From Gluconobacter frateurii (GTDB taxonomy: Bacteria > Pseudomonadota > Alphaproteobacteria > Acetobacterales > Acetobacteraceae): DNA of 64,000 bases. Shown one piece after another: positions 1-9,787 of this stretch. The stretch covers positions 124,001 through 188,000 of the forward strand of contig NZ_BEWN01000001.1 of NCBI RefSeq assembly GCF_002723955.1, read 5' to 3'. Position 1 is the first letter of the stretch; each line of letters begins with the position of its first letter. The notes under the pieces are model-generated. The model did no database searches. It worked only from the letters and a program-made list of their open reading frames with translations, and had not been told where the DNA came from. The position numbers were made by a program, and so were the translations under genes.

Positions 1-1337
1 GCCTTGGGCGGGATGCGCGCAATCTTGGCGATGGCGTCTTCCACGTCCTTTAGCGTTACGGTCTTGCGGCGCTTGTTCTCGGGAACCAGCATCCGGGCCG
101 CACCGACTTCATCAATCACGTCGATGGCTTTGTCCGGCAGTTTGCGATCATGCACGTAACGGGCTGCCAGTTCGACGGCGCCACGCAGGGCCTCGTCGGT
201 GTAGCGAACCTTGTGGTGCTTCTCGTAACTGCCCTTCAGGCCCCGAAGGATCTTGATGGCATCTTCAACAGAAGGTTCCGGCACGTCGATCTTCTGGAAG
301 CGCCGCACCAGAGCACGGTCCTTCTCGAAGTGCTGACGGAATTCCTTGTACGTCGTGGACCCGATGCAGCGCAGCGTTCCAGCTGCCAGAGCCGGTTTCA
401 GCAGGTTGGACGCATCCATCGCCCCACCTGACGTTGCACCCGCACCAATGACGGTGTGGATCTCGTCGATGAACAGGATTGCACCCGGCGTCTGGTCAAG
501 TTCCGTCACGACGGCCTTGAGGCGTTCCTCAAAGTCACCGCGATAGCGCGTGCCTGCCAGAAGCGAACCCATGTCGAGGGAGAAAATCGTGCTGTCCTGC
601 AGGACTTCAGGCACGTCCTTCTCAACGATGCGCTTGGCCAGACCTTCCGCAATGGCGGTCTTGCCCACGCCCGGATCACCCACATAAAGCGGGTTGTTCT
701 TTGTGCGGCGGCAGAGGATCTGGATCGTGCGCTCTATCTCCTGATCGCGGCCGATCAGCGGGTCGATCCGTCCTTCGCGGGCACGATCGTTCAGATTGAC
801 GCAATACGTTGCCAGTGCGCCGTCCTTGGCCGTTTCCTTACGCTCTTCACGCTCGGACGTATCCTTGGATGCAGCGGCAGCTTTCCGGCCCGCACCCCGG
901 TCCGGAGCTTTGGCAATGCCGTGCGAGATGAAGTTCACGGCGTCGAGTCGCGTCATGTCCTGCAATTGCAGGAAGTACACAGCGTGGCTCTCGCGCTCGG
1001 CAAAAAGCGCAACCAGAACATTCGCACCCGTGACTTCGTCGCGGCCTGTGCTCTGCACATGGATGGCCGCGCGCTGGATCACGCGCTGGAACGCAGCGGT
1101 TGGTTTCGGTTCTGTCGGACGGTCTGATGCCAAACCCGCCAGATCCTTGTCGAGGAAATCGGTCAGGTCCGAGCGCAGTTTCTCAAGGTCGATTCCGCAG
1201 GCGCGGAAAACCGTCAGTGCGTCGGCATCTTCCGTGAGGGCCAACAGCAGATGTTCGAGGGTGGCATATTCATGACGCCGATCTCCCGCGAATGTCAGGG
1301 CGCGGTGGAGCGTCTGTTCGAGCGTACGGGACAGCAT
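1..1337 (-). CDS. clpA: ATP-dependent Clp protease ATP-binding subunit ClpA (partial, 3' end outside window)
   Basis: This is the AAA+ unfoldase that feeds substrates to the ClpP peptidase in the cytoplasm. The visible 445 residues start at an ATG (1335-1337) with the ClpA-type N-domain ([14 protein letters not shown]), which carries the ClpS-binding surface. A linker follows, then the first AAA module with Walker A GDPGVGKT, Walker B ILFIDEIH and the sensor region [10 protein letters not shown]. The second AAA module and the ClpP-binding loop lie beyond the left edge. The gene is 126 bp downstream of clpS on the same strand, the usual adaptor-unfoldase arrangement. The N-domain sequence and the clpS partner separate it from ClpB and ClpC. 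Confidence 0.96.
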   Translation of the reverse strand, partial: MLSRTLEQTLHRALTFAGDRRHEYATLEHLLLALTEDADALTVFRACGIDLEKLRSDLTDFLDKDLAGLASDRPTEPKPTAAFQRVIQRAAIHVQSTGRDEVTGANVLVALFAERESHAVYFLQLQDMTRLDAVNFISHGIAKAPDRGAGRKAAAASKDTSEREERKETAKDGALATYCVNLNDRAREGRIDPLIGRDQEIERTIQILCRRTKNNPLYVGDPGVGKTAIAEGLAKRIVEKDVPEVLQDSTIFSLDMGSLLAGTRYRGDFEERLKAVVTELDQTPGAILFIDEIHTVIGAGATSGGAMDASNLLKPALAAGTLRCIGSTTYKEFRQHFEKDRALVRRFQKIDVPEPSVEDAIKILRGLKGSYEKHHKVRYTDEALRGAVELAARYVHDRKLPDKAIDVIDEVGAARMLVPENKRRKTVTLKDVEDAIAKIARIPPK

Positions 1338-1463
1338 AGGGTGGCGCTCCTCTCGACCTCTCGTGGAAGAGGTATCTTGTCGTGGTGCAACACGTAACGC
1401 CAGTCAGAAACGCATGGCTGAACAAGAAATTGTCCGGTGCCTGCATTCCTTAGGGCAGGAAAG

Positions 1464-1892
1464 TCAGTCTTTTTCGATCGTACACTGAAGCGGATGCTGG
1501 TTCTGGCGCGCCAGATCCATGACCTGAGCCACCTTGCTTTCCGCAACCTCGTAGGTGAAGACGCCGCAGACGCCGACCCCCCGCTGATGCACCTGCAACA
1601 TGACGGCCGTCGCTTCTTCCCTGTTCATGGAGAAGAAGCGCTCGAGCACATGCACAACGAATTCCATCGGGGTGTAATCGTCGTTGAGCATCAGCACCTT
1701 GTACATGGACGGCTTGCGCGTCCGTGTCCGCGGGCGAACGACAACGCTGATCCCCAGATCTTCGTCGTCAGGCAGGCGTGGACCCGTCGGTTCCTTGGGG
1801 TCTGACGGGCCAGGTCCCGTCACGGTCAAACCGTAAGTGGACTCGGTTGTCAGACGGGCGGTGGAAGGTGAAAGAAAATCGTAAGAAGACAT
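1464..1892 (-). CDS. clpS: ATP-dependent Clp protease adaptor ClpS
   Basis: ClpS delivers N-degron substrates to ClpAP. The protein is 142 residues from the ATG at 1892. A variable N-terminal extension of about 55 residues precedes the core, which shows the family signature [17 protein letters not shown] and the later [15 protein letters not shown]. The Asn-Asp-Asp and the following Thr-Pro-Met form the N-degron pocket known in this family. The reading frame stays open upstream to 2000, so a longer form is possible; 1892 was chosen because the longer N-terminus adds only low-complexity sequence. No strong Shine-Dalgarno is visible before it. clpA follows on the same strand. Confidence 0.93.
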   Translation of the reverse strand: MSSYDFLSPSTARLTTESTYGLTVTGPGPSDPKEPTGPRLPDDEDLGISVVVRPRTRTRKPSMYKVLMLNDDYTPMEFVVHVLERFFSMNREEATAVMLQVHQRGVGVCGVFTYEVAESKVAQVMDLARQNQHPLQCTIEKD

Positions 1893-2138
1893 GACTGGTA
1901 TGATATGGGACGCTTCCCTCGACTTGAGAAGGGGGTAAGAAGCAGTACATTTCGTGAATATCGCCATGTTCCTGACATGATCTGGTCGGCTTTGCGTCAT
2001 GCTTACGAAAAATTAAGCAGACTCCCGCAAACCCTGTGGACGGGCGCTTTTTGTTGCGCCTAATGTAATGGGATTACGGACTGTCTTGAGCGGTCTGACT
2101 GTCCCCGACGATAATGTTTGTTCAGAGGCTGCCACATA

Positions 2139-3194
2139 ATGCGCTTACCCTTCCGCAAGGCCCTTCTGTTATGCGCACTCACGGCTGTGGGTATGGGATC
2201 TGCCCGAGCGCAATATGCGGGCCATGTTTCCAGCTTCGTGATGGATGCGCGTACGGGGGCGGTTCTTTCTCAGTCTGATGCGGAACTGCAGCGCTATCCT
2301 GCGTCCCTGACCAAGCTCATGACACTTTACCTGACCTTCCGTGCTCTGGAAGCCCATCAGATCACGCTGGATCAGGAAGTTCCGGTCTCCATTCATGCAT
2401 CCATGCAGGCTCCTTCGAAGCTGGGGCTGGTTCCGGGAACACGTCTGACGGTTGAGCAGGGAATCCTCGCTCTGGTTACGAAGTCCGCCAATGACGCTGC
2501 CTGTGCGCTGGGTGAATTCCTGGGCGGTGGCGATGAAGTGCGTTTTGCCCAGCTCATGACGCAGCAGGCGCGCGCGCTAGGTATGACCAACACGACGTTC
2601 CGTAACGCGTCCGGTCTGCCAGACCCTGATCAGGTGACGACGGCGCATGATCTTGGACTTCTGGCACAGCATCTGATCAACGATTTCCCGCAGTATTATC
2701 ACTATTTCGGTGTGCCTTCCTTCTATTTCCATCGCCATCTGGTTCCGAACCATGATCCGATGCTGAAGATCTATGCGGGTGCTGATGGCATGAAGACGGG
2801 TTACACCGACGCTGCCGGCCGCAATCTCGTGACGTCGGCCATTCGTGGCAATGTCCGTCTGATTGGCGTTGTGCTTGGGTCGTCTTCCAATGCGCGCCGG
2901 TCAATGGAAATGGCCTCCATTCTGGATGACGGCTTCGCTTCAGAAGGTGTTGCACCGCAGCCGCTGATGCATCCGGTCGCACCGCGGACGATGATGATCG
3001 CCTCAGCGCGTCATGGCGGTCGCTTTGCGCATAGCCGGACGCTGGTTGCGTCCAGCCGTCCGATGGAAGTGGCTGATGCTCCGACCAGCCCCCGCCGCTT
3101 TGGTCGTATCACACGTCATGCTGCGTCCGTCCGGATGGTTAGTGCGCATCATGTGGCGACCCATCACAAGGCTGGTCGTCACTCGCGAGGCTGA
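2139..3194 (+). CDS. D-alanyl-D-alanine carboxypeptidase (PBP5/6 family)
   Basis: A peptidoglycan D,D-carboxypeptidase of the S11 serine peptidase family, acting in the periplasm to trim terminal D-Ala from pentapeptides. The 351-residue protein has a signal peptide (about residues 1-25, ending GSARAQ). All three penicillin-binding motifs are present: Ser-Leu-Thr-Lys in PASLTKLMT, Ser-Ala-Asn in KSANDAACAL, and Lys-Thr-Gly in DGMKTGYTDAAGRN. ATG 2139 follows AGAGG; an upstream in-frame ATG at 2118 is less likely. The C-terminal ~60 residues are basic and rich in Arg and His, not the amphipathic anchor of E. coli PBP5. It lies head to tail with map. Confidence 0.92.
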   Translation: MRLPFRKALLLCALTAVGMGSARAQYAGHVSSFVMDARTGAVLSQSDAELQRYPASLTKLMTLYLTFRALEAHQITLDQEVPVSIHASMQAPSKLGLVPGTRLTVEQGILALVTKSANDAACALGEFLGGGDEVRFAQLMTQQARALGMTNTTFRNASGLPDPDQVTTAHDLGLLAQHLINDFPQYYHYFGVPSFYFHRHLVPNHDPMLKIYAGADGMKTGYTDAAGRNLVTSAIRGNVRLIGVVLGSSSNARRSMEMASILDDGFASEGVAPQPLMHPVAPRTMMIASARHGGRFAHSRTLVASSRPMEVADAPTSPRRFGRITRHAASVRMVSAHHVATHHKAGRHSRG

Positions 3195-3279
3195 AAAACT
3201 CGCGCCCCTGCCTTGCGGTTAGCGCAGGACAGTCGCATTTTGTCCCGACCTGTAAAAGATTGAGGATCGGGCGGCAGAC

Positions 3280-4083
3280 ATGGGTGATAATTCGCGTGGG
3301 ATTGTTCTTTACGACAGTGAAGACTTCAAACACCTGAGAACGGTTGGGAAACTGGCCGCAGAAACGCTGGACATGATCACGGAACATGTTCAGCCAGGTG
3401 TCACGACAGAAGAGCTGAACAGACTCATCCACGAATTCACCCTTGCCCATGGCGCGACACCCGCTCCCCTGAATTACCATGGCTTTCCGAAAGCCTGCTG
3501 CATCTCCATCAATCATGTCGTCTGCCACGGTATTCCGGGAGACAAGAAGCTTTCCAACGGCGATATCGTCAATATCGACGTCACATCTATTCTGGATGGC
3601 TGGTATGGCGACAATTCCCGTATGTACATTGTCGGAAAAGCACCGAAGAAAGCTGAAAAGCTGGTTGAGGTGACGTATGAATCCCTCATGCTGGGAATCG
3701 AGCAGGTCAAGCCAGGCAATACGCTTGGGGACGTCGGTCATGCGATCCAGATGCATGCCGAAAAGAACCGCTTTTCCATCGTACGTGATTTCTGTGGTCA
3801 TGGTATCGGGCGGGACTTTCATGCCGCTCCGAACGTGCTGCATTACGGCAAGCCGGGGCAGGGCGTTAAGCTCGTTCCGGGCATGGTTTTCACGATTGAG
3901 CCCATGCTCAATATCGGCAAGCCAGATGTAAAAATTCTCGATGACGGCTGGACAGCCGTTACGCGTGATCGCACGCTCTCGGCTCAGTTTGAGCATATGG
4001 TCGGGGTGACGGAAGACGGTTGCGAAATCTTCACCCTGTCCCCGAAAGGTTACAACAAGCCCCCATACGGAGCTGGCGCATGA
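3280..4083 (+). CDS. map: Methionine aminopeptidase, type I
   Basis: Removes the initiator methionine from nascent proteins in the cytoplasm. The 267-residue protein is of usual type I length. It has the pita-bread metal-ligand pattern: Asp in IVNIDVT and in DNSRMYIVG, His in GHGIGRDFH, Glu in FTIEPMLN and Glu in QFEHMVGVTEDG. The stretch YHGFPKACCISINHVVCHGIP is typical of the family. The stop codon overlaps the ggt start as ATGA, so the two genes are probably co-transcribed. Confidence 0.95.
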   Translation: MGDNSRGIVLYDSEDFKHLRTVGKLAAETLDMITEHVQPGVTTEELNRLIHEFTLAHGATPAPLNYHGFPKACCISINHVVCHGIPGDKKLSNGDIVNIDVTSILDGWYGDNSRMYIVGKAPKKAEKLVEVTYESLMLGIEQVKPGNTLGDVGHAIQMHAEKNRFSIVRDFCGHGIGRDFHAAPNVLHYGKPGQGVKLVPGMVFTIEPMLNIGKPDVKILDDGWTAVTRDRTLSAQFEHMVGVTEDGCEIFTLSPKGYNKPPYGAGA

Positions 4084-5879
4084 AAAAAATCTTTGCCCTG
4101 ATTGTTGCAGGTCTGACAGGGGGCACAGCGCTGGCTGCTCCCGCATCGACCGTCCTGAGTTCCGCTCATGATCCGCTGGCTTTCGGGCCGGATCAGATGT
4201 CGCCGGGCGTTCTGGCTTCGGGAAAGCACGGTATGGTGGTTTCGGCGCAGCATCTTGCGTCGGAAGCAGGGGCTAAAATTCTTGCACAGGGCGGTAACGC
4301 CATCGATGCCGCGGTTGCCGTAGGTTATGCGCTGGCAGTTGTCTATCCGGCGGCGGGTAATATCGGCGGTGGTGGCTTCATGACCATCCGTTTGAAAACT
4401 GGGCAGACGGTATTCGTGGATTTCCGTGAGCATGCTCCGGGTGCTGCGACGGCCACCATGTATCAGGATGCCTCGGGGAAGGTCATTTCGGGGATGTCCA
4501 CGGAAGGCTGGAAGGCCGTAGCGGTTCCGGGAACGGTCGCCGGGCTGGATACGATCCTGCAGAAATGGGGCCATCTCTCGCGTGCAAAGGTTATGGCTCC
4601 CGCCATTGCCTTGGCGCGTGACGGCTTCATCCTGAACGAAGGGGACGTTCAGCTTCTGAACACGTCCACGAAGTATTTCCGTCAGGACCCATATGCCCGG
4701 CCGATTTTCCTGCGTCCGGATGGGTCTTCCTTTGAACCGGGCGATCGGCTGATTCAGAAGAACCTCGCCAATTCTCTGGAGCTTGTTGCCAAAAATGGCC
4801 CGAAGGCCTTTTATGAAGGGCCAATCTCCTCCGAAATCGTGCGTGCCAGCAAGGAAGGAGGCGGTCTTCTGGAAGCTGCGGATTTCACGAATTACCATAT
4901 CCGCTTCATGGAGCCGATCCGCTGCACTTATCGCGGCTACACGATCGACACAGCTCCCCCGCCTAGTGGTGGTGGCGTAGCGCTTTGTGAGATCCTGAAC
5001 ATCCTGTCCGGCTATGACATGCACGCGCTCGGCCTGCACACGGCGGCTTCTGCGCAGCGAGAAATCGAAGCCATGCGTCATGCCTATTCAGATCGGCGTG
5101 ATCTTGGCGATCCTGCCTTCGTTAAGAACCCGATCGAGCATCTGAACGATCCTGCTTACGCTGCTCAGGTCCGGGCTGGCATTCCGTTGGATCATGCGCT
5201 GCCGTCCAGCACGCTGCGTGCAGGCGAAGCCCTTCCGGTTAAGGCCGCAGAAGCCGCGCCGGATACGCAGGAAAAGCATGAGACGACCCAGTTCTCCGTG
5301 CTGGACAAGAGCGGTATGGCGGTTTCGGCCACTTATACCCTCAATGGCTGGTTCGGCTCGGGTGTGATGGGTGGCAACACCGGTATCTGGCTGAATGATG
5401 AAATGGATGATTTCTCGTCCAAGCCAGGCGCGCCGAACATGTTCGGAATTGTCGGGTCCGAGGCCAATGCCATTGCTCCGGGCAAGACGCCGCTTTCGTC
5501 CATGTCTCCGTCGATTGTCTCAAAGGACGGCAAGGTCATCATGGTGATCGGTAGCCCCGGTGGTTCCCGTATCCCGACGATTACGCTGTCTGCCATTCTG
5601 GGCGTGCTCGATTACGGGTTGGACATCCGACAGGCCGTGGATCTGCCCCGAATCCACGAACAGTGGGAGCCGTCTGCTGTCGAACTGGAGCCGGGTGCGT
5701 TGACGGATGACGTCATGAGCACGTTGAAATCCGAGGGATATGCACTCTCGCTGCATCGTCCATGGGGTGTGGCCGAGGGCATTCTGGCAGATCGTCCAAG
5801 CCTGTCTGCTCACCGGACGGGCTTGATCTACGGTGCTGCAGATCCGCGTCATGCAGGTGGTGAAGCCGCGGGTGAATGA
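4080..5879 (+). CDS. ggt: Gamma-glutamyltranspeptidase
   Basis: A periplasmic Ntn-hydrolase that cleaves glutathione and other gamma-glutamyl compounds. The 599-residue precursor begins with a signal peptide (MKKIFALIVAGLTGGTALAA). The autoprocessing site is at HETTQFSVLD: Thr402 is the expected nucleophile that becomes the N-terminus of the small subunit. The oxyanion and substrate motif is PLSSMSPSIV, and MDDFSSKPGAPN and IGSPGGSRIP are also family blocks. The start ATG overlaps the map stop (ATGA); the frame continues upstream inside map, but the signal peptide fixes 4080. Cys residues that match neither function are few, as expected for the periplasm. Confidence 0.95.
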   Translation: MKKIFALIVAGLTGGTALAAPASTVLSSAHDPLAFGPDQMSPGVLASGKHGMVVSAQHLASEAGAKILAQGGNAIDAAVAVGYALAVVYPAAGNIGGGGFMTIRLKTGQTVFVDFREHAPGAATATMYQDASGKVISGMSTEGWKAVAVPGTVAGLDTILQKWGHLSRAKVMAPAIALARDGFILNEGDVQLLNTSTKYFRQDPYARPIFLRPDGSSFEPGDRLIQKNLANSLELVAKNGPKAFYEGPISSEIVRASKEGGGLLEAADFTNYHIRFMEPIRCTYRGYTIDTAPPPSGGGVALCEILNILSGYDMHALGLHTAASAQREIEAMRHAYSDRRDLGDPAFVKNPIEHLNDPAYAAQVRAGIPLDHALPSSTLRAGEALPVKAAEAAPDTQEKHETTQFSVLDKSGMAVSATYTLNGWFGSGVMGGNTGIWLNDEMDDFSSKPGAPNMFGIVGSEANAIAPGKTPLSSMSPSIVSKDGKVIMVIGSPGGSRIPTITLSAILGVLDYGLDIRQAVDLPRIHEQWEPSAVELEPGALTDDVMSTLKSEGYALSLHRPWGVAEGILADRPSLSAHRTGLIYGAADPRHAGGEAAGE

Positions 5880-5917
5880 TAGGGGGTTGTCAGACACCCC
5901 CATCTCCGTGTTAGGAG

Positions 5918-6025
5918 AGCGCCGGGAGGTCGGCTTTGGACGGATACCTTGCCAACCCGGTCAGGTCCGGAAGGAAGCAGCCGCAGTGAGTTTTATCCGG
6001 GTTAAATGTCCGGCCTCCTACCAAG
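5918..6025 (+). ncRNA. ffs: Signal recognition particle RNA (4.5S, small bacterial type)
   Basis: The near-invariant SRP domain IV core is present: GGTCAGGTCCGG followed by AAGGAAGCAGCC at 5959-5982. The flanks pair into a long stem: GCCGGGAGG near 5920 with the CCGGCCTCC near 6010-6018. The RNA pairs with Ffh in co-translational targeting. It sits directly upstream of dnaX, a placement common in alphaproteobacteria. The exact ends are estimated from the pairing and may be off by several bases. Confidence 0.93.
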
Positions 6026-6121
6026 TGCAGCCTGTGGGCGCGACAGGTTCTCTGTCCTGCGCCTCGGCACAAGGTCGACAGAGAGCGGTCTTCACATCCC
6101 GCTCTGACGGTTTCCAGTTTC

Positions 6122-8104
6122 ATGACTGACGATAACGACGATCTTCCCCTGCCGCCTGAAAGCGGTGGTGGCTTTTTCGGTGATGCGCCTGCGGAACCTG
6201 TTCCGGTTCCTGCGCTCCCGGAAAACAACACGCCCTATCGCGTTCTTGCCCGCAAATATCGGCCTCAGACTTTTGAAGATCTGATTGGTCAGGACTCACT
6301 GGTCCGTATCCTGCGTCGTGCGTTTGAACTTAAGCGTGTGGCCCATGCCTTCATGCTGACGGGCGTGCGCGGTGTGGGTAAGACCACAACAGCCCGTATC
6401 ATTGCACGTGCTCTGAACTGTGTTGGCCCGGACGGGAAGGGCGGTCCGACCGCTGAACCCTGTGGTGTCTGCGCGAACTGCACTGCCATTCTTGCAGATC
6501 GTCATCCCGACGTTCTGGAAATGGACGCGGCCTCCCGCACCGGCGTCGATGACGTGCGCGAAATCATTGAGGCTACGCGTTTCCGCCCGATGCAGGCGCG
6601 CATGAAAGTCTTCATCATTGATGAAGTCCATATGCTGTCCCGCAATGCATTCAATGCGCTTCTGAAAACGCTTGAAGAACCACCGCCGCAGGTCACATTC
6701 ATTTTCGCGACGACAGAACTGCGGAAGGTGCCGGTCACGGTCCTGTCCCGCTGTCAGCGCTTTGATCTGCGTCGTGTACCGCAATCTCTGCTGATCGAAC
6801 ATTTTGGCCGCATTGCGCAGAAGGAAGGTGCAAGCCTGTCCGACGATGCGCTGGCCCTGATTGCCCGTGCGGCCGATGGCTCAGTACGTGACGGTCTCTC
6901 CCTTCTGGATCAAGCGATTGCCCAAGGCGCCAGCGATGCGGATGCCGTGTCAGACATGCTGGGTCTGGCGGATCGGGGACTGGTCTTTGATCTGCTTGAA
7001 GCTCTTATGGCCGGAAAAGCGGCAGAAGCGCTGGACCTGACGGATCAGGCTTATGCAAGAGGCGCTGATCTCGGCGTCCTTCTGGCCGATCTGCTGGATC
7101 TTCTGCACCTCGTGTCCCGCCTCAAGGCCATGCCGTCCCTGCGGGAAGGTCGTGACCTGCCGGAAGCAGAGCGAACGCGTGGTGGCATGCTCGCCGATCG
7201 CTTGTCCACCAGTGTTCTGGGACGTGCCTGGCAGATTCTGCTCAAAGGCGTTGGTGAAGTCGAGGCTGCTCCGGACCGCCGGCAGGCGGCGGAAATGGTG
7301 CTGATCCGTCTGTGTCACGCCAGCTTGCTTCCGACGCCGGACCGTCTGATCCGCCAGTTGACGGAAGGCGGTGTCGATCTCTCGCTTCCGTCTGGTCCAT
7401 CTGGTCCGTCTGGCACTTCTGCGAACGTCGGATCTCCAGCCAGCAGCACAAATGTTCAGGCTCAGGCCGCTCAGCAGGTTTCCGCATCTACGGACCAGGG
7501 CGGTCCGAGAGCGCATGTTCGTCTTGTTGCCAATGGCGGTGAGATTATTGAAACCGGCTATGCTGAAGCCGAGCCGGAGCAGCTCCCAGAGCAACTTACG
7601 GAACCTGAACCACTCGTTTCGCCTCGCACATGGCGCGAAATGGTGGCCCTGACATGGGATAAGGTTCCCCAGCTTCACGGAACACTTCGCAATGCGGTGC
7701 ACCTCGTGCGGTTTTCCCCGCCAGATGTGCAGATCCGCCTCGAAGATGCCCAGACCAAAGCCGACAGGCTTCTCCAGAGCTTTCTGGAAGAGCATTTTCC
7801 GGGTCAGTGGCGTATCAGCCTTTCAACTGCCGAGGGCGAACCAACGCTTGACGAGCAGGGAGCCGAAGTCGTGCAGCTTAACCGGGCTGCGGTGGAAGCT
7901 CATCCACTGGTCAAAGCCATTCTCGAAACTTTTCCCGGTGCGAAAATCGGGGATGTGCAGGATCATTCCCTTGATGAATACGGTCTGCCACCCGAAATAA
8001 CCGCACCATTGACGGAGGATTCTCCTCCCGATCTGGAATTCGCGCCTCTCGACGCCGATTTCCTTGATGAAGACGATCTACTGAAAGACCAGGAGCCGTT
8101 ATGA
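6122..8104 (+). CDS. dnaX: DNA polymerase III subunit tau/gamma
   Basis: The clamp-loader ATPase of the replicative polymerase. The 660-residue protein has [19 protein letters not shown] near residue 40, Walker [10 protein letters not shown], a zinc-binding Cys cluster (CVGPDG...CGVCANC), Walker [10 protein letters not shown] and the sensor [18 protein letters not shown] disordered Gly-Pro-Ser linker ([10 protein letters not shown], about residue 424) leads to the tau C-terminal region. No obvious slippery run for programmed frameshifting to make gamma was seen. The stop overlaps the ybaB start (ATGA), forming the dnaX-ybaB-recR operon. Confidence 0.96.
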   Translation: MTDDNDDLPLPPESGGGFFGDAPAEPVPVPALPENNTPYRVLARKYRPQTFEDLIGQDSLVRILRRAFELKRVAHAFMLTGVRGVGKTTTARIIARALNCVGPDGKGGPTAEPCGVCANCTAILADRHPDVLEMDAASRTGVDDVREIIEATRFRPMQARMKVFIIDEVHMLSRNAFNALLKTLEEPPPQVTFIFATTELRKVPVTVLSRCQRFDLRRVPQSLLIEHFGRIAQKEGASLSDDALALIARAADGSVRDGLSLLDQAIAQGASDADAVSDMLGLADRGLVFDLLEALMAGKAAEALDLTDQAYARGADLGVLLADLLDLLHLVSRLKAMPSLREGRDLPEAERTRGGMLADRLSTSVLGRAWQILLKGVGEVEAAPDRRQAAEMVLIRLCHASLLPTPDRLIRQLTEGGVDLSLPSGPSGPSGTSANVGSPASSTNVQAQAAQQVSASTDQGGPRAHVRLVANGGEIIETGYAEAEPEQLPEQLTEPEPLVSPRTWREMVALTWDKVPQLHGTLRNAVHLVRFSPPDVQIRLEDAQTKADRLLQSFLEEHFPGQWRISLSTAEGEPTLDEQGAEVVQLNRAAVEAHPLVKAILETFPGAKIGDVQDHSLDEYGLPPEITAPLTEDSPPDLEFAPLDADFLDEDDLLKDQEPL

Positions 8105-8424
8105 AGAACCTCGCCGGACTGATGAAGCAGGCCAGCCAGATGCAGTCCAAGATGGAAGAAGCACAGAAAAATCTGGCTAATCTGACGGTGGACGGTACGG
8201 CCGGTGCAGGCCTCGTGACTCTCAAGCTGACAGGCAAGGGCGAAATGCGCAGCCTGAAGATCGACCCGAAGCTGGCTGATCCGAACGAGATGGAAATGCT
8301 TCAGGACCTGATCGTTGCAGCTTATACGGACGCGAAGAACAAGGCTGAAGCAGCCAGTTCCGAAGCCATGCGTGACGTGACGGGCGGTCTGGACCTGCCG
8401 CCGGGTCTGAAGCTGCCGTTCTGA
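8101..8424 (+). CDS. Nucleoid-associated protein, YbaB/EbfC family
   Basis: A small DNA-binding protein of 107 residues. It starts [20 protein letters not shown], the coiled-coil N-terminal helix of the family, and contains the core [21 protein letters not shown]. It overlaps the dnaX stop by 4 bp and lies 25 bp before recR, the conserved dnaX-ybaB-recR order that supports the assignment. The function is inferred from family; it probably helps organise DNA or assists RecR. Confidence 0.95.
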   Translation: MKNLAGLMKQASQMQSKMEEAQKNLANLTVDGTAGAGLVTLKLTGKGEMRSLKIDPKLADPNEMEMLQDLIVAAYTDAKNKAEAASSEAMRDVTGGLDLPPGLKLPF

Positions 8425-8449
8425 TCCTTTTTCCTGCGGACGTGACGCC

Positions 8450-9046
8450 ATGATGATCAGCAATGACATCGAACAGCTGATTTCCATGCTGTCCCGTCTG
8501 CCGGGACTTGGTCCTCGGTCCGCCCGCCGAGCGGCTCTCAGTCTGCTGCGCCAGCCCGAAGCCCGGATGTTGCCTCTGGCGCATCTCATGGAGCGGGCTG
8601 CAACAAGTGTGCGGACGTGCTCGCTTTGTGGCAATCTGGATACGGTCGATCCCTGTCATATCTGCACGGATGCTCACCGGGATCGTGGTCTGGTCTGTGT
8701 TGTTGAGACTGTCGGTGATCTCTGGGCGCTTGAGAGAGCTGGCGTGCATCGGGGCGTCTATCAGGTTCTCGGGGGCACGCTTTCTGCACTTGCAGGACTT
8801 GGTCCGGATGATCTGAATATCGCATCTTTGCTGGATCGTATTGCAGAAGGTGGCGTCCGGGAGGTCATTCTGGCCCTTGGCGCAACTGTCGAAGGCGCAA
8901 CGACCGCCCATTGGCTTCAGGAAAAGCTGGCTCCCACAGGTGTGACGGTCAGCCGTGTCGGACATGGTGTTCCGATGGGGGGCGCGCTGGATGTGCTGGA
9001 TGATGGCACGCTCGCAGCGGCCCTGATTGCACGGCGGGCCTTATGA
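8450..9046 (+). CDS. recR: Recombination mediator protein RecR
   Basis: RecR works with RecF and RecO to load RecA on gapped DNA. The 198-residue protein has the helix-hairpin-helix LSRLPGLGPRSARR, a four-Cys zinc finger (CSLCGNLD and CHIC) around residue 57, and a Toprim domain with VCVVETVGDLWALE. The C-terminus contains the Walker-like GHGVPMGGALDVLDDGTL found in RecR. Two adjacent ATGs (8450, 8453) could serve as start. The stop overlaps the next gene by 4 bp. Confidence 0.96.
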   Translation: MMISNDIEQLISMLSRLPGLGPRSARRAALSLLRQPEARMLPLAHLMERAATSVRTCSLCGNLDTVDPCHICTDAHRDRGLVCVVETVGDLWALERAGVHRGVYQVLGGTLSALAGLGPDDLNIASLLDRIAEGGVREVILALGATVEGATTAHWLQEKLAPTGVTVSRVGHGVPMGGALDVLDDGTLAAALIARRAL

Positions 9047-9786
9047 TTTCTCCGCGTGTCCCTCGTACGGCCCTCGTAACGGGAGGAGCCCGACGCATTG
9101 GCCGTGCACTTGTCGAAATGCTGGTGCAGCAGGGCTTCAGGGTTGCCATCCATTACCGTGAGAGCGAGGCGGACGCTCAAGACCTTCTCCAGCAGATTGG
9201 CGGTTGCGGCTGTCTCCTGAAAGCGGATCTGGCCTGCGAAAAAGACGTTGAGACGCTGATTTCTGACGCCACGGAAAAGCTGGGGCCGGTCGGTGTTCTT
9301 ATCAACAACGCTTCGGCCTTCACACGGGATGAAATCGAGACAGCGACCCGCGAAAGCTGGGACCAGCATATCGAACCGAACCTGAGGGCACCTTTCGTTT
9401 TGTCCCAGGCGATGGCGCAGGCTTTGCCTGAAGATGCGGAAGGGCTGATTCTGAACATGCTAGATCAGCGTGTCTGGAATCTCACACCACATTTTGTCAG
9501 CTATACCGTATCGAAAGCTGGTCTGTGGACCCTGACACAGACGCTCGCGCTCGCGCTGGCACCCCGGATTCGCGTCAATGCGATTGGTCCCGGACCTGTT
9601 CTGCCGGCTGTAGGGCAGTCACAGGAGCATTTTGATCGCATGTGTGCAGGAACGCCCCTGAAGCGTGGTGCCTCGCCTGAAGAGATCGCTCAGGCTGCTC
9701 TGGCCCTGTTCTCGCTGCCGTCTGTCACAGGCCAGATGTTAGCCATGGATGGCGGTCAGCACCTCAACTGGTCGCCAGGCCGATAA
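9043..9786 (+). CDS. Short-chain dehydrogenase/reductase, pteridine reductase (FolM)-like
   Basis: A 247-residue NAD(P)H-dependent SDR. The cofactor-binding motif is TGGARRIGRAL, with Arg residues where NADPH-preferring pteridine reductases carry them. Other blocks are NNASAFTRDE, the catalytic Tyr-x-x-x-Lys in YTVSKAG, and RVNAIGPGPVLP. This pattern resembles FolM/PTR1-type dihydromonapterin or pteridine reductases more than FabG. The substrate cannot be fixed from sequence alone. The ATG overlaps the recR stop, so it is likely the last gene of the dnaX operon. Confidence 0.8.
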   Translation: MISPRVPRTALVTGGARRIGRALVEMLVQQGFRVAIHYRESEADAQDLLQQIGGCGCLLKADLACEKDVETLISDATEKLGPVGVLINNASAFTRDEIETATRESWDQHIEPNLRAPFVLSQAMAQALPEDAEGLILNMLDQRVWNLTPHFVSYTVSKAGLWTLTQTLALALAPRIRVNAIGPGPVLPAVGQSQEHFDRMCAGTPLKRGASPEEIAQAALALFSLPSVTGQMLAMDGGQHLNWSPGR

Positions 9787-9787
9787 A

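Noticed and set aside
7371-7470. Programmed frameshift site in dnaX giving gamma
   Set aside because: No A-rich slippery run followed by a stem was visible; the repeat there encodes only a Gly-Pro-Ser linker.
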